This document shows, in pieces, positions 35,901 through 48,410 of a stretch of DNA of 64,000 nt (the first letter of the stretch is position 1; every line of letters begins with the position of its first letter). A model generated the notes under the pieces. It searched no databases. It saw nothing but the letters and a program-made list of their open reading frames with translations, and was not told the origin of the DNA. The DNA is from Lottia gigantea (Eukaryota; Mollusca; Gastropoda; Lottiidae), in assembly GCF_000327385.1 (NCBI RefSeq), contig NW_008707797.1, positions 3,474,028-3,538,027 on the forward strand, read 5' to 3'. The translations under genes were made by a program, and so were the position numbers.

Positions 35901-38900
35901 ACCTACAATTAAAAATATACTGCGTACACATTAAATGCCAGCAATAACTTTTGTGCTCGCTCGCCCTTATGGAAGCACTATACAACTTGGTTTTTCAACT
36001 AAAGATATCTTATATAATTCGCAAAAAAAATGTGTCAGTTCAATAGATCGACCATGTATGGATTTTTTTTTATGTTTCTGAAGGCTAATGATATAAACGA
36101 AAATCGAAACATGCTGATTACTTTCCAAGTGCTTGTGGCAGTATTTATTAGTTTAACAATTCGACAACAACTCCTACGCCGGGGCGTTGTAAACTGTTAT
36201 ATAGTAAATAATACATAGTCTGTAAATCTATAGTCATTAAAGTTGATAAAGATCTCAATCATCAATAATAATCTGTTATAATAAACGTGTTAGTATAGGT
36301 TTTCCCCAGAGAGTATCCAGTAATAATTTTGTAATAGACCGTAAAACCTACAACTATAGATAGATAAGTCTAGTATTCTAGTGAGATCAAAATGATATAG
36401 GTCAATGCAAAGCTGATTTTTATTTTTTAACTTTAATCAAATCTGTGTAAAATTAGAATGCTTTCATAAAAAAAAAACACAAAACACATAAATGTATATT
36501 TTCTCTTAAAATATAACAGCAATTAGCATTAAAGGTTTTTCTAGAGGGGGTCTAAAGACCGTGTACTCATTAGTATATTAGTTATTAACGAGACGGAACT
36601 AAAAGTCACATTTTTCTACTTTATGACATGGCATTACCAATGAATATATTCTGTTGCTCGACAGATGCAATAACCATTCTATAAATAGTTAATGATAAAA
36701 TATATTCAGGTGGGCATTTCTTTTATTAAATTGTAGCAAGGTAATTCCCGAATAATTGCGAGGTAAGCTTGAAAAAGTATCCTTATAAAAAAACGAAGAA
36801 ATCTCATGAAAAGAGTATATTCAAGAAAAATTGATCTAATTACCAAATATTCTTTAACGAAAGACAAGTTTTAATTTTTATCTGATCAATTGACTTCCTG
36901 AATTTATAGTTATTAATTGCAGTGAAACTAACCAGTTTTCGGTAGAACATGGACTGTTTTCTCTACTGCAATGTGCATCTTCGCCACTTTAAAATGTGCA
37001 ATGATAGACGTATGTCCTTCTGTATATAAACCAGCAACTAGACTTGTCCAGTTTCCTGTGGTGGGAGGACCAACCATTACCTACGATGAAAGGATAAAAT
37101 TTAAAAAATGCACTGTGAAAGTAGAATTTCATGCATCAATTACGAGGTAACATAGAAAAATAGATACTCTGAATAACCACGAACTCTAAACAGTATGTTG
37201 AATGACTATCAAACATAATAAAAACCAAGCTATCAATTAAGCAATTTAACAAAACAAGACAATATTATGGAATATAACACACTTTTTTAATAAGGTTAGG
37301 CACATAACGTTTCAACACAATATACATAAACATAGTATTGTCTTTATTGTGTTTTGTTATATGTGCTCCTCGCTTCTATAAGTCGTTCAAATCTTACAAT
37401 TTAGCAATTGTAATTGACTTCCAAATTATGACAATCTTATACAAGAGGTAATGAGTCTTATAATGATATTTATATTTCTATATGCCGAGACGTCTGTATC
37501 TGACCATATTGTGGGTGTGTACAAATACTTCAAACAAAGCTACAAATAGGGTTATTTTGATTGATGTCATTTCCAACTTGATAAATAGGTTGGTAGATCA
37601 CAAGTTAACTTGCTGATATTGCAAACTAGGTAGTTGTTGGTAGATGACAAGTTAACGTTCGCTTCCAGCGGATGCTGATATCGCAAACTAGGTAGTTGTT
37701 GGTAGATGACAAGTTAACGTTCGCTTCCAGCGGATGCTGATATCGCAAACTAGGTAGTTGTTGGTAGATGACAAGTTAACGTTCGCTTCCAGCGGATGCT
37801 GATATCGCAAACTAGGTAGTTGTTGGTAGATGACAAGTTAACGTTCGCTTCCAGCGGATGCTGATATCGCAAACTAGGTAGTTGTTGGTAGATGACAAGT
37901 TAACGTTCGCTTCCAGCGGATGCTGATATCGCAAACTATTTAAAACTTGATAAAGATACTATGGTGACCTTTTATACGAGGTAATGAGTTTAAATGCTTT
38001 CGGTATCTGACCACATTAAATAAAATATGATATTAGATGATTTGATTGGTGTCATTTCTATCAACATCAAGATCGGTGATGACTTTGATGAGTTTCATAA
38101 TTAATAAGATTTATTCATTTGCCCAGACCGATCAAAACAATAGATACATTGATTCTCATTAACCCAACTAAAAACGAGAGAGAAAGTTTGAAAATAGTAA
38201 AGTCAACAGTGACTTGGTTATCAAGTTGATGACAATCTAATTCAGGCCATCAGCAAGAAATTAATACCACGATTTCCAACCTATCGTTTCATCTCCGAAA
38301 GTCCTAGACATTTTTTGTATGAAATAAATTTCAAAGAGCTGAATTCTAAAAATAATTATGGTACGAATTCGTTCTGAAAATATCAATCTGTTGTTGTTTA
38401 TTACTATGGATTATTATACCCTCGCCTTTTTCCCCTAAAAACCGATCTCGGTATAGTTTTGATTTCATTGCGTTCATCATGAAAAAGACTGAATTACCTG
38501 GGAATGGGTGAAAATAGAACCGGAAGGTGGAATCCATGGACCACATAGACCATCTTTAACAGAATCTTTCTCTGATAGCGGACAGGAATGGACATTGACA
38601 TGATGAATACAGCAGTTATCTGGAGTGGATTTCTGGACTGACGGACACACCACCGTCTCACACCATTGTTGGGCTTCAGCTGGGTCACTAGATTAATGAT
38701 AGGACATTGTGGTAAAATTAGGACTGTTTATTATTATCTATGCTCATGCATGAAGTTCTTTTTTAGTCCACAGAAAACTGCAGTTGGTTTCAGCACAATC
38801 CACTTGGATTTGATATTTGGTAGGTTAGTTCAATAAAAAAAATATGACAGTTGGTTTCAGCACAATCCACTTGGATCGAATATTTCGTAATGTAGTTCAA

Positions 38901-41900
38901 GACATAAGACAAGAATATATGAATGTAAATACGAATGATAAAACGTTTCAATTAATATGTACTTAATAAATGTAGAACTTTTTTTCTTGTGATAAAGAAA
39001 CAGATAACAATCAAAGCGTATAGTTTCTAAGGTGCTTGACAATGATTTGATGGAGAATAATCTTGAGCTACATTGTTTCAGATTGTGTTCAAAGCTTACT
39101 CAATAGTTGAAGAGGTTTAGAGAACTGTCTAGCAGAACATAATTACACTATTTCTTTCAATAAAAACTCCATCAATTCTGTACTACTGAAGCTTTTTTAA
39201 ACTTATATAAAAAATCTATATGTGTGTCTATGTTTTATTCCTATTGTGATTCGTATCTGACCGTTGATTAGTCTTTCAAGGGTTGTAATCGTCTTAGTAT
39301 TATCTCTGACCTTTTGAAAGAGCTCAATATCAGCTATGTGAATCATTTTTAACAACGGAAATGTGACTAGCATGTAATACAATTGACACGATAAAGACTT
39401 CTGCTCTATCCTTCTTTCTATCTTAAAAAGATCAGGGCTGTGAATTATCGGTTTCTTTTTATTTTTTTCTTTTGGATACGCTGGATAAGATAAATTTAGA
39501 TATATCTCTTAAATATTTTGGTATATTTTCTTGAAATCTATTTTTAGCATAAAAGGATACGTTTCCTAGAGCATTTGGCGAAAAGACTATCACGGTTCTT
39601 ACGATGAAATATGTCGACAAATAACACACCAAATAAAGTATTGATGGCGAGGATGGTGACAATGTAAATTGTTGAAACATTGAACAATAAAATCCATGCA
39701 TAGTTTATTTTGATATTTGAAATTTAGCTACGCTAGTTAATCTTAAGTTTGTATCTGATTTACAATTTGAAGTACATCATTGATATATCTAAACAAGCAT
39801 ACATGTTTCTAAAGTGAATAGAATTGTAAATATTTAACAACTACTATTTAAATAGTGCTTAATTAACACTAAGTATGTAAAAGCGTTGATAATAAATATA
39901 ATATACAATGTATATGTAAACAGAGTTGTTGGTTGTTGGTAAAAAAGTTGGAAAATGTTGGGGAAAAAGAGGGTAATAACGTATTTTAATGACGCAATCT
40001 TCTCCAACATGATGGTGCACCCATGCGTATTAGAAAATGAGTTGGGGCTCTGTTGATAGTGTTGTTGATAGTGTCAACACACCATCACATCAGTTGGTTT
40101 CTAACTAGAAGGTAATGATGAAATGTCAATCGGGTAAAACCGCCATTTGTTTCAGAGCCTTAGCGAAACTGTCATAGTTAACCGTTAGATGAATTTTTTG
40201 ACGTTCATAATCAAATTTGAATACTTTGTTTTCGAACTTTAGTTCCGAAAATATAATTCAGCTTAACCATGAAAAATTGCACATAAATCAAAAGAACATG
40301 ATTATGACATTAACATTAAAAATCAAAACTATTGTAAGTGTGACGACAGGGGTTTGGGTTCCATAACAGAATCATTCTGAAAAGTATGCAGTACAACTAT
40401 ACTTAACAGATCACTGGATTGATTGACAAGGGAAGCACAGATGGAAGAAAGAATGCTGCCGGATTCAGTGGCATTTAGTTATCTTGAAAGTAGAGCATGA
40501 TCACCCTACCGTAACAAATAGCGACACCAGCTTCCCGAGACTGGGGTTACCATTAGGGGACAGACTGAATGGGGTGATAATCCTCAGTCTAGTCTCTTGA
40601 TTTTATGCATTCGTACACATATATTCGGGCAAAAACTTATAAAAATAAGATATTTTTCAATTTGTTAAAGATATAGTGGGGGTACAATAGGGGTGCGAAG
40701 AATTTTCAAGGGTGGCAAATAGGCATCGATTTCGGAGAGTCTACATAGACAATCTTATTTTTTTGGAACAACACACTACTAAGACGGTGACTCTGTTGTT
40801 GGACAGGATTGTCTCTCAGATCATTCTTCAACCTATTAGAATTTACTTTATTGAATTTGAGCTCCTAGCGCAACTAAAATTAGTATGGGTGTCGCTAGCG
40901 AGGCAGAGCATGCTCACCCATACCCATCTGGAATATCGGATACTGCGACTGGATTACTAAACTCAACTCTCATAGATAATATTGTTTATTTCACCAAGCA
41001 TAGCTGGTGGGTGTAATTAAATTGACATTGCATTGAGAAATAAATCGTAAAGGTTATGTCCGTTATCTAGAACTAACAATCATTGTTTTGCTGAACGATA
41101 ATATAATTTGAACCGTATTTGTGATCATGGGCAGTAAGACTATAATAGTACATAGCTTTATAGTTTTACTATTGTTCACGATTTGTTGTATTTGTTGTAT
41201 CTAAAAGTTATGTGTCAGTTCGCTCTACATGTTATTCATGGTATTAGAAGCCATTAAAAACTCTTCGACCACTATTATGAAAATAATAGAAACCACTTAT
41301 AAATCTGTTACCTATTCAAACAGATGTTAATAAACACTTCATCCTCTGGGTATATCGGTTTTATTTATATTGTGATACAGTCAATCGATGAACTGTCTGA
41401 TTTAAATGCAGACACGTTTCGTGTGTTTTTGAAGATGACTACACTGTCTTGCCATTCAGGGCATCTTCACAATGTCAGGATATTAACAACTTCGTTTCAT
41501 ACCTTGACAGCAAAAGGTACCTTTTTTTGTATCACGAAAGTTTGTAAATGTTTGACTGGATCGTACGCTTGTAGAATCCCCAAAAGAAAGTATATAAATA
41601 ATAAGCTATAAAATTTGTCTGTCAAGGGCTCTGATTGACTGTACTGTTAACGTACCATCCAATCAAATCAAACTTCCGGGATGGAAGAAAGGTAGCTATT
41701 GTAGTTAATGTATAAGACGAAGTTCGTAATAACTTGACTTTGAGCATTCAGGGTCAATTCACCTCAATAGTGAGAGCAATTCTGTTATGTATGGACGAAA
41801 CTCCAAAATGTAAATTGTAAGCTTTTCTTTCAGACATGATATGCTTATCTTCAGTATTATTTACCTTCTATGACATGAATATCAACCCACACTATCACTA

Positions 41901-44900
41901 TGACTCTAATACTAAACCAATTTACCTGATACCAGTTCCGTTTGCAGCATCAAAGATACTCTGGCTTATAGCCCAGGGGTAAAACTGAGGATGTAGAATC
42001 AATTCATAGCTTGTATTAAAATATTGCTCAACCTTGATGTCATCTGGGGGTTCTATGATCCATCTTATATCAATACCTGAAAATACACATTACATGGATT
42101 TTACGTCCCACGGTGAAAACGAGTTATCTCATGAAAAATGAGAAGAAATTACGGGACAGGACAGGACCCACTTTGATTTTCACGGATTAAAACTTATTTC
42201 GTCGCTTGCACATTGGCTAAAATTATTGTCACTACTGGTAAATGCATCAGCCATAAAACACAAGAGGCACTACTGGAGCCGGATGTTTTTAAGGAGGGTA
42301 TCTCCCGTTAGATACCACTCTGCGTATTCACGGCAATAACAGGCATCGTCTCACGTTCAGGAAATGAAATGAAATAAATGGAGTTTAACGTCCTACTTTT
42401 CTGTACCATGTGGACTAATGAAGAGATATAGAACTGTTAATATTGGTAACTGTCAAGAACTGAAACTTACCCGGACAGGAAGAGAAGGGTATTGGACTAG
42501 ACGCAGAGGCTGTGTACGGCCAACAATGATAGTTTACATTGGTTAAATCATGCCACGTGGTAACCTGTCTTAAAATCAACTGAAAATTAAAATATTTGTA
42601 TTAAAAGTAAGGTTAGTATAGAGTTATAGAGTTAATACAGTATCGTCCAATCTGAGTAAAATGAACATCTGGATGTTCGTTATGTTTTTTCTGTTACAAT
42701 CCATGTTCTTGCCAGATTGTTATGCATCTCTTGTTCTGGGTTATTTAATATTCATCCAATCAAATGCTTTATTCAATCACAAAATTTATTTTTTCCCTAT
42801 GGCTTGCATTATCTTAACAGTTAACTTAAGTTATGAACGGAGGAAAGGCAAATGGAAACAAGTTCGGATTTTATCAAGCGTTTGAAATAGATCAATGGTA
42901 CCACTGACGTGACAATTGGTAATTCCCTCGCTATGCAATAATTCTGTTCCGGAAATAAAAATCATCATATATTTGGTCTTCCCAGCTTTTAGCACAGACT
43001 GTCTTGCCTAGATTCTCTGATCTATAAATAAGTGTTTATGGACTCTACTTACTAGCTAATGATATCGTTCCGGTCTAAAATAATACGATACTGATTATAT
43101 GAGAATTAGGAAAGTATTCGTGATACAACTATCCATTATTCAGTTTACCAACTGATAGAGCTTTATAATACCTACATAAGTTTATGTCAATTTTCAAAAA
43201 GCAACTTCCAGCGTCTGGTTCCTGTACATTAAAATGCTAATGAAACTTGGTAATGGATTAGTTGGTATCAGGAACAATACGTCATGTAGTTTAATCCAAA
43301 TCAAAAGACTAACCTAATTCTAGCAGAGCATTTGATTTGTTGAATAATATATGACTCAAAACATGAGATGTATAACAATCTTGTCAGATCATGAATGACA
43401 AGTGAAGTCATCCTCAGATAAAACACGAAGAAAAATATCAAGATTTACAAATTAATCAGATTGTTTGAACGGCGATGATTTTAAAATAATAATCTCATTG
43501 ATTTCAAAATTAATTGTCCCTGCTTTTTTTTTTATCCGACAAAGATATCGATTGCGTTTTAAAATTTGACATTCCTGATATCAGCATTTTAATTGTTTTA
43601 ATAAATTGTTATGATTTTGTTCAGTGTTTTAATATTTCGTTACGATTTGCTCTGTGTTTTAATGTTTTGATACGATTTTGCTTTGTGTTTTAATATTTCG
43701 TTACGATTTTGCTTTGTGTTTTAATATTGCGTTACGATTTTGCTTTGTGTTTTAATATTGCGTTACGATTTTGTTCTGTGTTTTAATATTTCGATACGAT
43801 TTTGCTTTGTGTTTTAATATTTCGTTATGATTTTGTTCTGTGTTGTAATATTTTGTTACCTTTTTGTTCTGTGTTTTAATATTTCGATACGATTTTGCTT
43901 TGTGTTGTAATATTTTGTTACGATTTTGTTCTGTGTTTTAATATTTCGATACGAATTTGCTTTGTGTTTTAATATTTTGTTACGATTTTGTTCAGTGTTT
44001 TAATATTTCGATACGATTTTGCTTTGTTTTTTAATATTTTGTTACGATTTTGTTCTGTGTTTTAATATTTCGTTACGTTTTTGCTTTGTGTTTTAATATT
44101 TCGTTACGATTTTGCTTTGTGTTTTAATATTGCGTTACGATTTTTTTCTTTGTTTTAATATTTTGTTACGATTTATCTGCAATGTCTTTTGATATTTCGT
44201 TACGATTTATCTGCAATGTCTTTTGATATTTCGTTATATTTTCTGTATCCAAATTTAAAATGACAGATTCGCCATCCGTTTGACCAATTGTACTTTAGTC
44301 TCAGAAACGGGATTTCTTTTTAGAAAGCGAAACTCCTCGTTTGAGGTATTCTCGAAGGAATTAATGAAATTTTTATACAATTCTAGAACGCGTATTTCCG
44401 AAGAATATTTACATATATTCAAGACCCAAATCAACTCCCGAAATTGCGAACAGTCTGGTCTGTTTAAATATCATTTCAGTACGATTTTTTCTCTAATATC
44501 ATGTTTCGTTACAACTGTTACTGTCTCTGATCTAGTTAGTTTATGATCGATGGAATAAAGGTAACAGTGTAGACAATGGCCTGTGATGTTTTAATTAGTT
44601 GACGAACACTGTTATTTATGTTATCAATGTTCTTTGTTTATCAACCTAATCAACGATATACACTGATAGAATATAAATTAATGACTAGGGGCTTATTGGG
44701 AGCAACATCAAAACTTGGGAATCTCGGATATATATATGTTTAACGTAATGCAAAGCAAGAATATATCTCTATGATCAACACATAGATTTTTGACGTTTGG
44801 AAATGCTGGAACAGCCATGACCGGTAGTGACAAACGTACACCATGTCACAAAGCATCATTTTCCCGTATGTACCCCATCTCTAATTATAACCAGGTTGTA

Positions 44901-46235
44901 TACCTAGATCCATGGACAGTTGCAATCGATTTGAAAGAGAATAATGGTTAATGTAGATTTCAATGCAAATTCATTGCCATCCACAATCGTTAACCCAATT
45001 TAGTTTTAACATTTAATTGTGGCAAGGTTTATGATTGTGCAACTGGAAAGATAGGGGCTGACGGTGACCTCTTCGTGGACATATATAGTGCCAAAAAAGT
45101 TGGGCATGCAACTTCCGTTTTCTTCAATGATTGATCGTGGTACAACGTATTCAGAGTATATGATTGATGATTAAACATGATACTTCGACAGGATGTTCGT
45201 TATTATATATATGATATGATATGATATTACGTGTTATTTTATTAGTTATAATACGACAATAAACAATAAATAACAATATTTATTGTTTCGTTGTTTATAT
45301 ACGTCAACTATAATAGATAACTCGCTCAGTTAATAATATATCAGTAATTCTCTAGGGTAATAACAAGTTTTGATTTTCAATGAAGTAATTTTTAATATCA
45401 TAATATATATTGACAGTTTCTTTATGTTTTAGAGAAGGCTATTATTCAATCCATCATATTATTATAGTTACAATGACAATATTTGACTCTGTGTAATGAA
45501 GTTGAAAGAGCAAGTTCTTTGATGGATGTTTCGTCAAAAGAATGTTTCTGTGTCAATTGGTCGCGATAGGCACTTTTCATAATTATTTGGCCCAGTTTCT
45601 TTCTCGCAAAATTATAGCAATAAATCCGTTTTTTATATCAACAAACCTGTTACTGGTTTCTGGCCTCCATGTCTCTTTGATCAGTGGCATATCAAGGATT
45701 TCATTGACGGTGGGCTCCCCTTTGCTTGTGGGGGTTAGTGGAGGCCTCCCCCTGGATAATCTAGGAAGGCAGAGAATGGATCATCCTTTTTTTAGAATTT
45801 GAATTTTGTTAATGAGAGTAAAATAAAGAGAGTTTTTTTATAGCCCGAGAGAGAGGGGGTGGGGGGTGTTTTGTGACTTTTGTCAATGAGTAAGGCAGCT
45901 TGGTACCAGAACAAATTAGATAGTATTTAAAATCTATGAGATTGAATAGAGTGAAACGTTTGCTTATGATGATTGCTTTAAGCTTTATCCCATAAGTGTA
46001 AAATAATTGTTATTTCTGTAGCTTGTTTTCAACAAAGAAATAAAATCCCAGTAAGTTCTGTATGCCTACCGATAGTTTTAGAACATTTAGAACGTCGGAG
46101 ATTACCGCCTCATACATAGAAATCAGAAGTGACTTGTATGTTAATTTACTATAAAAGTATGAAAGATGTAGACGAGTGAGACGATACATTGACATCAACA
46201 GCTCTTACCTGGAATATAAGTATAATTCTATACAT
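23979..46235 (-). CDS. Receptor-type (membrane) guanylate cyclase, about 877 residues
   Basis: Exons, all phase-compatible with GT-AG: 46235-46209 (candidate start), 42579-42471, 42076-41926, 38687-38498, 37080-36933, 34437-34286, 33855-33783, 33131-33002, 32606-32520, 29261-29118, 28634-28513, 28344-28145, 27785-27678, 27287-27168, 26849-26756, 26507-26280, 25727-25578, 25148-25050, 24818-24727, 24493-24337, 24031-23979. Residues 1-233: short ectodomain with paired cysteines ending in [12 protein letters not shown]. Residues 236-258: membrane helix ([15 protein letters not shown]). Then a pseudokinase: [29 protein letters not shown] (HRD aspartate absent) and DFGLP. Then a dimerisation helix ([20 protein letters not shown]) and the cyclase domain: [12 protein letters not shown] (metal Asp), [15 protein letters not shown] (guanine-selecting Glu) and [19 protein letters not shown] (guanine-selecting Cys). 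It should make cGMP at the plasma membrane. The ectodomain (about 230 residues against about 450 usual) shows no clear ANF-receptor fold. The catalytic part is certain; the first exon and last exon are less so. Confidence 0.93.
24278..24493 (-). other. Alternative read-through 3' end of the guanylate cyclase
   Basis: Exon 20 has an internal donor (TCGG|GTACCG at 24337) that joins in phase to 24031-23979 and ends the protein in [13 protein letters not shown]. If that donor is not used, the frame continues to TAA at 24280-24278 and adds a short hydrophobic tail ([17 protein letters not shown]). Both ends are possible; the spliced Ser-rich tail looks more like known receptor cyclase tails. Confidence 0.5.
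24520..24560. repeat. Fragment of the GCGGTCATAAG repeat family
   Basis: GTTCGAAACTTATGACCGCG is shared almost exactly with 35450-35470 (GTTCGAAACTTATGACCGCT) and in reverse with the MITE at 12386 (GCGGTCATAAGTTTTGGAA). It lies in a cyclase intron, just upstream of exon 20. Confidence 0.5.
25370..25425 (+). repeat. tRNA-like B-box, possible SINE remnant
   Basis: GGGTTCGAACCCTGG matches a pol III B-box and lies about 45 nt after AGCGTGGATGAATG. No cloverleaf can be drawn, so this is not a tRNA gene; a decayed tRNA-derived SINE in a cyclase intron is likelier. Confidence 0.3.
29299..29402. mobile_element. Foldback MITE (CGTATTCTCGAAAC family), copy 2
   Basis: The arms TGTATTCTCGAAACGATCTT then AGCGCTAAGAT and ATCCTAGCGCTAAGATCGTT then TCCAGAATA pair almost fully. 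The loop AATCAATGTTAGAAGATAAG is the reverse complement of the copy 1 loop (10829-10932). It sits 38 bp upstream of exon 10 of the cyclase, close to the splice acceptor. Confidence 0.8.
31060..31172. mobile_element. Diverged MITE related to the GCGGTCATAAG family
   Basis: TTGCGTATGGTTTCGAATAA ... GTGGTCATGAG on the left is mirrored by TTTTTATGACCGCTTTTCCT ... ATGCAATC on the right, and GTGATCGC follows. The left part matches the MITE at 12386 (TTGCGTATGGTTGTGAATAA). Intronic. Confidence 0.5.
31945..32490. repeat. 42-bp minisatellite in a cyclase intron
   Basis: About 13 imperfect units typified by AGAGATTTCAGCGTCCTTGA and ACAAACAGCCTTTCCCTTGC, length 38-44 bp. Length drift and mixed frames show that the open frames crossing it on both strands are not genes. 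Its right end lies only about 30 bp from exon 9 (32520). Confidence 0.85.
33311..33400 (-). repeat. Tandem duplication of the exon 8 acceptor region
   Basis: The segment around the exon 8 acceptor of the cyclase (CTGTTATAG|ATATTGGGTTACG, exon start 33131) recurs about 190 bp upstream in transcription order as TCTGTTATAG|ATATTGGGTT with a matching acceptor (exon start would be 33324). The copy would read [18 protein letters not shown] and then reach a stop, whereas the true exon reads [12 protein letters not shown]. It may be a silent relic or a poison exon. Confidence 0.6.
35262..35520. repeat. Interspersed repeat fragments in a cyclase intron
   Basis: A C/G-rich stretch (GGGTCATAGATTCAGGGGGT) is followed by GTTCGAAACTTATGACCGCT, the core of the family seen at 12386, 24520 and 31060, and by TGGTGATCACTATGG. 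This looks like a dead DNA-element remnant; no ORF. Confidence 0.4.
37440..38080. repeat. 62-bp minisatellite, 5-6 near-identical units, with flanking duplication
   Basis: Between 37594 and 37940 a 62-bp unit (TAGGTAGTTGTTGGTAGATG, ACAAGTTAACGTTCGCTTCC, AGCGGATGCTGATATCGCAA) is repeated almost without change. The flanks are themselves a diverged direct repeat: GAGGTAATGAGT, TATCTGACCA and TTGAT(T)GGTGTCATTTC occur in order both before (37445-37575) and after (37978-38065). Same family as 13745-14345. Confidence 0.85.
38775..38880. repeat. Two-copy tandem repeat, about 70 bp
   Basis: CAGTTGGTTTCAGCACAATC then CACTTGGAT occurs twice, at about 38780 and 38848, in the intron just upstream of cyclase exon 4. 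Confidence 0.7.
43590..44240. repeat. 31-bp minisatellite in the first cyclase intron
   Basis: About 20 units of GATTTTGCTTTGTGTTTTAA then TATTTCGTTAC with substitutions. AT-rich and non-coding. Confidence 0.85.
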
Positions 46236-46599
46236 TTTACATCCATTGTTAACACATTCATTCATTGTGTTGATTATTCAGAAGCTAATCCTCTGTATGC
46301 ACTATACATATCTTCTAATCATAGGTCGAAGATGTACACAATGGTACTTGCTGAGGGTTTGTAGTCCTTTGCGTTTTCATTTTTCATTCGCAAATATTAA
46401 GCGGACACACTTAGGGTCAAACGTTTGTAATTGTATATATGACACGGTGTCCAGTGCTCTTGATCTAGGCTATAAAGTTAACTATTGAAACTATATTTGG
46501 GGATACTCCTAATGTTAATCAACGAATATTTAATTGTTGCACTATTCCAGAGATTGCGTTAATAAATGTACATAACAGTTATTGTTTTCTCTCAGTAAG

Positions 46600-47075
46600 A
46601 AGCAGTTTGTGTATGTGACTCAATAACTGTCCAGTGAGCTCAGTTATATTGAAAGACCTCTGAGAAAACACAAGTTAGATGCCCCTCATAACAAAATTCT
46701 TAATTCCAATACCCGTTCCGAAAAATTACGCGATGCTTGGGATTTGGATAAAGACATTTCACATGAAATTATAATCATAAATCATAAATTGGACAACCGT
46801 GCTGTCCTGTAATTCAATGAAAGACCTCGAGAAAACACTAAGTTAAAACACGATATATTCTACTAATCCAACCTTAAATCTTTATTTCAATGAAATACAT
46901 GGAAAATAACTTCCGATGTTAGCTTGATGCGTGGAAATCAGGGATAGATACTTCCAACTGAATATTGCTTCTTGATCATAAATTGGAAAAGTGTCCCGTC
47001 TTGTTATGTTAACTGTCCAGTCCTATGTTCGGAACTCGGGAAATCACTAAGACATTAACTGGATAGCTATATCCA
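46600..47075. repeat. Diverged tandem repeat, unit about 190 bp
   Basis: The phrases AACTGTCCAGT, AATGAAAGACCTC(T)GAGAAAACAC and AATCATAAATTGGA recur in the same order about every 190 bp, for two and a half copies. No coding content. Confidence 0.5.
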
Positions 47076-47459
47076 ATCCTAGCTCACTCAAGTCCCAATC
47101 ATCAATCTTATTTAAAGGGATAGAGTCGCCATTTTCATGGGTAAATCGTACCTGGGTCTCAAAAACGAGCAAAGTTCGGCTTAACTAATCATTAATAATG
47201 TTCGCAGCTTACCGTCGAAATTTTAGCCTTCCTATTCACGTGTATCCCAAATAATCAAGGTTTGAAAGTGACGCGTCGTCTTACTCGGAGTCTCCATTTT
47301 GAAGAACTGTGGCCTTTAAATATACAATAGTACCTGATGAGTGTATTAACAACACACAAAGTAAAGATAGATTTACTGAATCAATCATACTCGCTGCGTT
47401 CGATTTCTGACTCCATTAGATATTCTATGTTACCAAGTATTATTTCTATTGTTGAAAGG

Positions 47460-47600
47460 TATTGTCATAGGCGTACGGACCAAAGGCCTGTTGGGGGAGG
47501 GGGGATCAGACTGGTCTGTCCGAATTTTACCTGCATTTTTCTTTGTTATCGGATTTTTGCCCGATATTTTTTCGGTTCGGATTCAAATATTGTTTGGGGA
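47460..47600. repeat. Interspersed repeat end (CATAGGCGTACGGAC type)
   Basis: CATAGGCGTACGGACCAAAG then GCCTGTTGGGGGAGGG resembles the G-rich ends of dispersed elements common in invertebrate genomes. No ORF; the rest of 47.1-48.4 kb holds no recognised gene. Confidence 0.35.
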
Positions 47601-48410
47601 TCTTGATCTGCATTGACAAGGTGCTGCACCTTAGATGTATTTGATGAGGCCAAACCAGGCAATTAAAACCATTCTCACATAATAAAAACTTTCAAATTTC
47701 TTCCTGCTCTCCAGGTCCACATAGAACCATTGTTTTACAGTTTGCATCTACCATCTTTTGTATTGTAGTCAGGTGATCTTTCCGCATTTGTGTTAACTTT
47801 GTGAAATAGTTATATTTTCGCGATTGTAGTCTGTATGACTTTGTTTTAATTGTATACATATTATCACAGGCGTAGAAGACACCCCTCCACAGACTCGCCC
47901 CTTCGGAGCTTGTATTCGTGCTTCGCCTGACATCTCAACCTTTTAAAATTTTCAGGCAAACCAGTCATTACGAAATGTTGTGTTTGCAATAATATTTCTT
48001 ATCATAATATAACATTTGTGATCAGTTCCCTCCCTTGAAATATTGTAATTGAATAAATCTAGTTTTATCAGTTACAAAGTGTAGTCGTTTGACAAGATTC
48101 TTCTTAAGACTGGTATCCAAAAGCTTAGCTCTGTGTAGTGCAAGTGGTCTGTTGTACAGGAGATCTAAATGGAAGAGGGTCTGTCCAATTGCCTTTCGTG
48201 TTCTGGTGGAATTCATTATTCATTATTTGAAGAAATTGTTTGTCTTCTCATCATCCTTGGGTGTTAGCTTGCTGTTCAGGAAGTTCTATAACTGATGTTT
48301 TCTCAGTTGTAAGCTGTTCTGACAATGTTCTAAAATGTGTTGCGACCATTTGTTAAGGTATGTGTTATGTTGACGTTTATTACTGTTGGTCTGTGAGTTT
48401 GGTTATATAT

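Noticed and set aside
37594-37940. CRISPR-like array
   Set aside because: Units are directly adjacent copies of 62 bp with no variable spacers; this is a minisatellite in a eukaryotic intron.
42661-42885. Hydrophobic 74-codon frame with ATG on the plus strand
   Set aside because: Lies opposite an intron of the cyclase gene next to exon 2; no other evidence.
44250-44440. Sequence resembling 61340-61440 (TTACATATAT with GAAGGAATTA)
   Set aside because: Similarity is real but patchy; it is likely fragments of an unnamed dispersed repeat, too weak to delimit.
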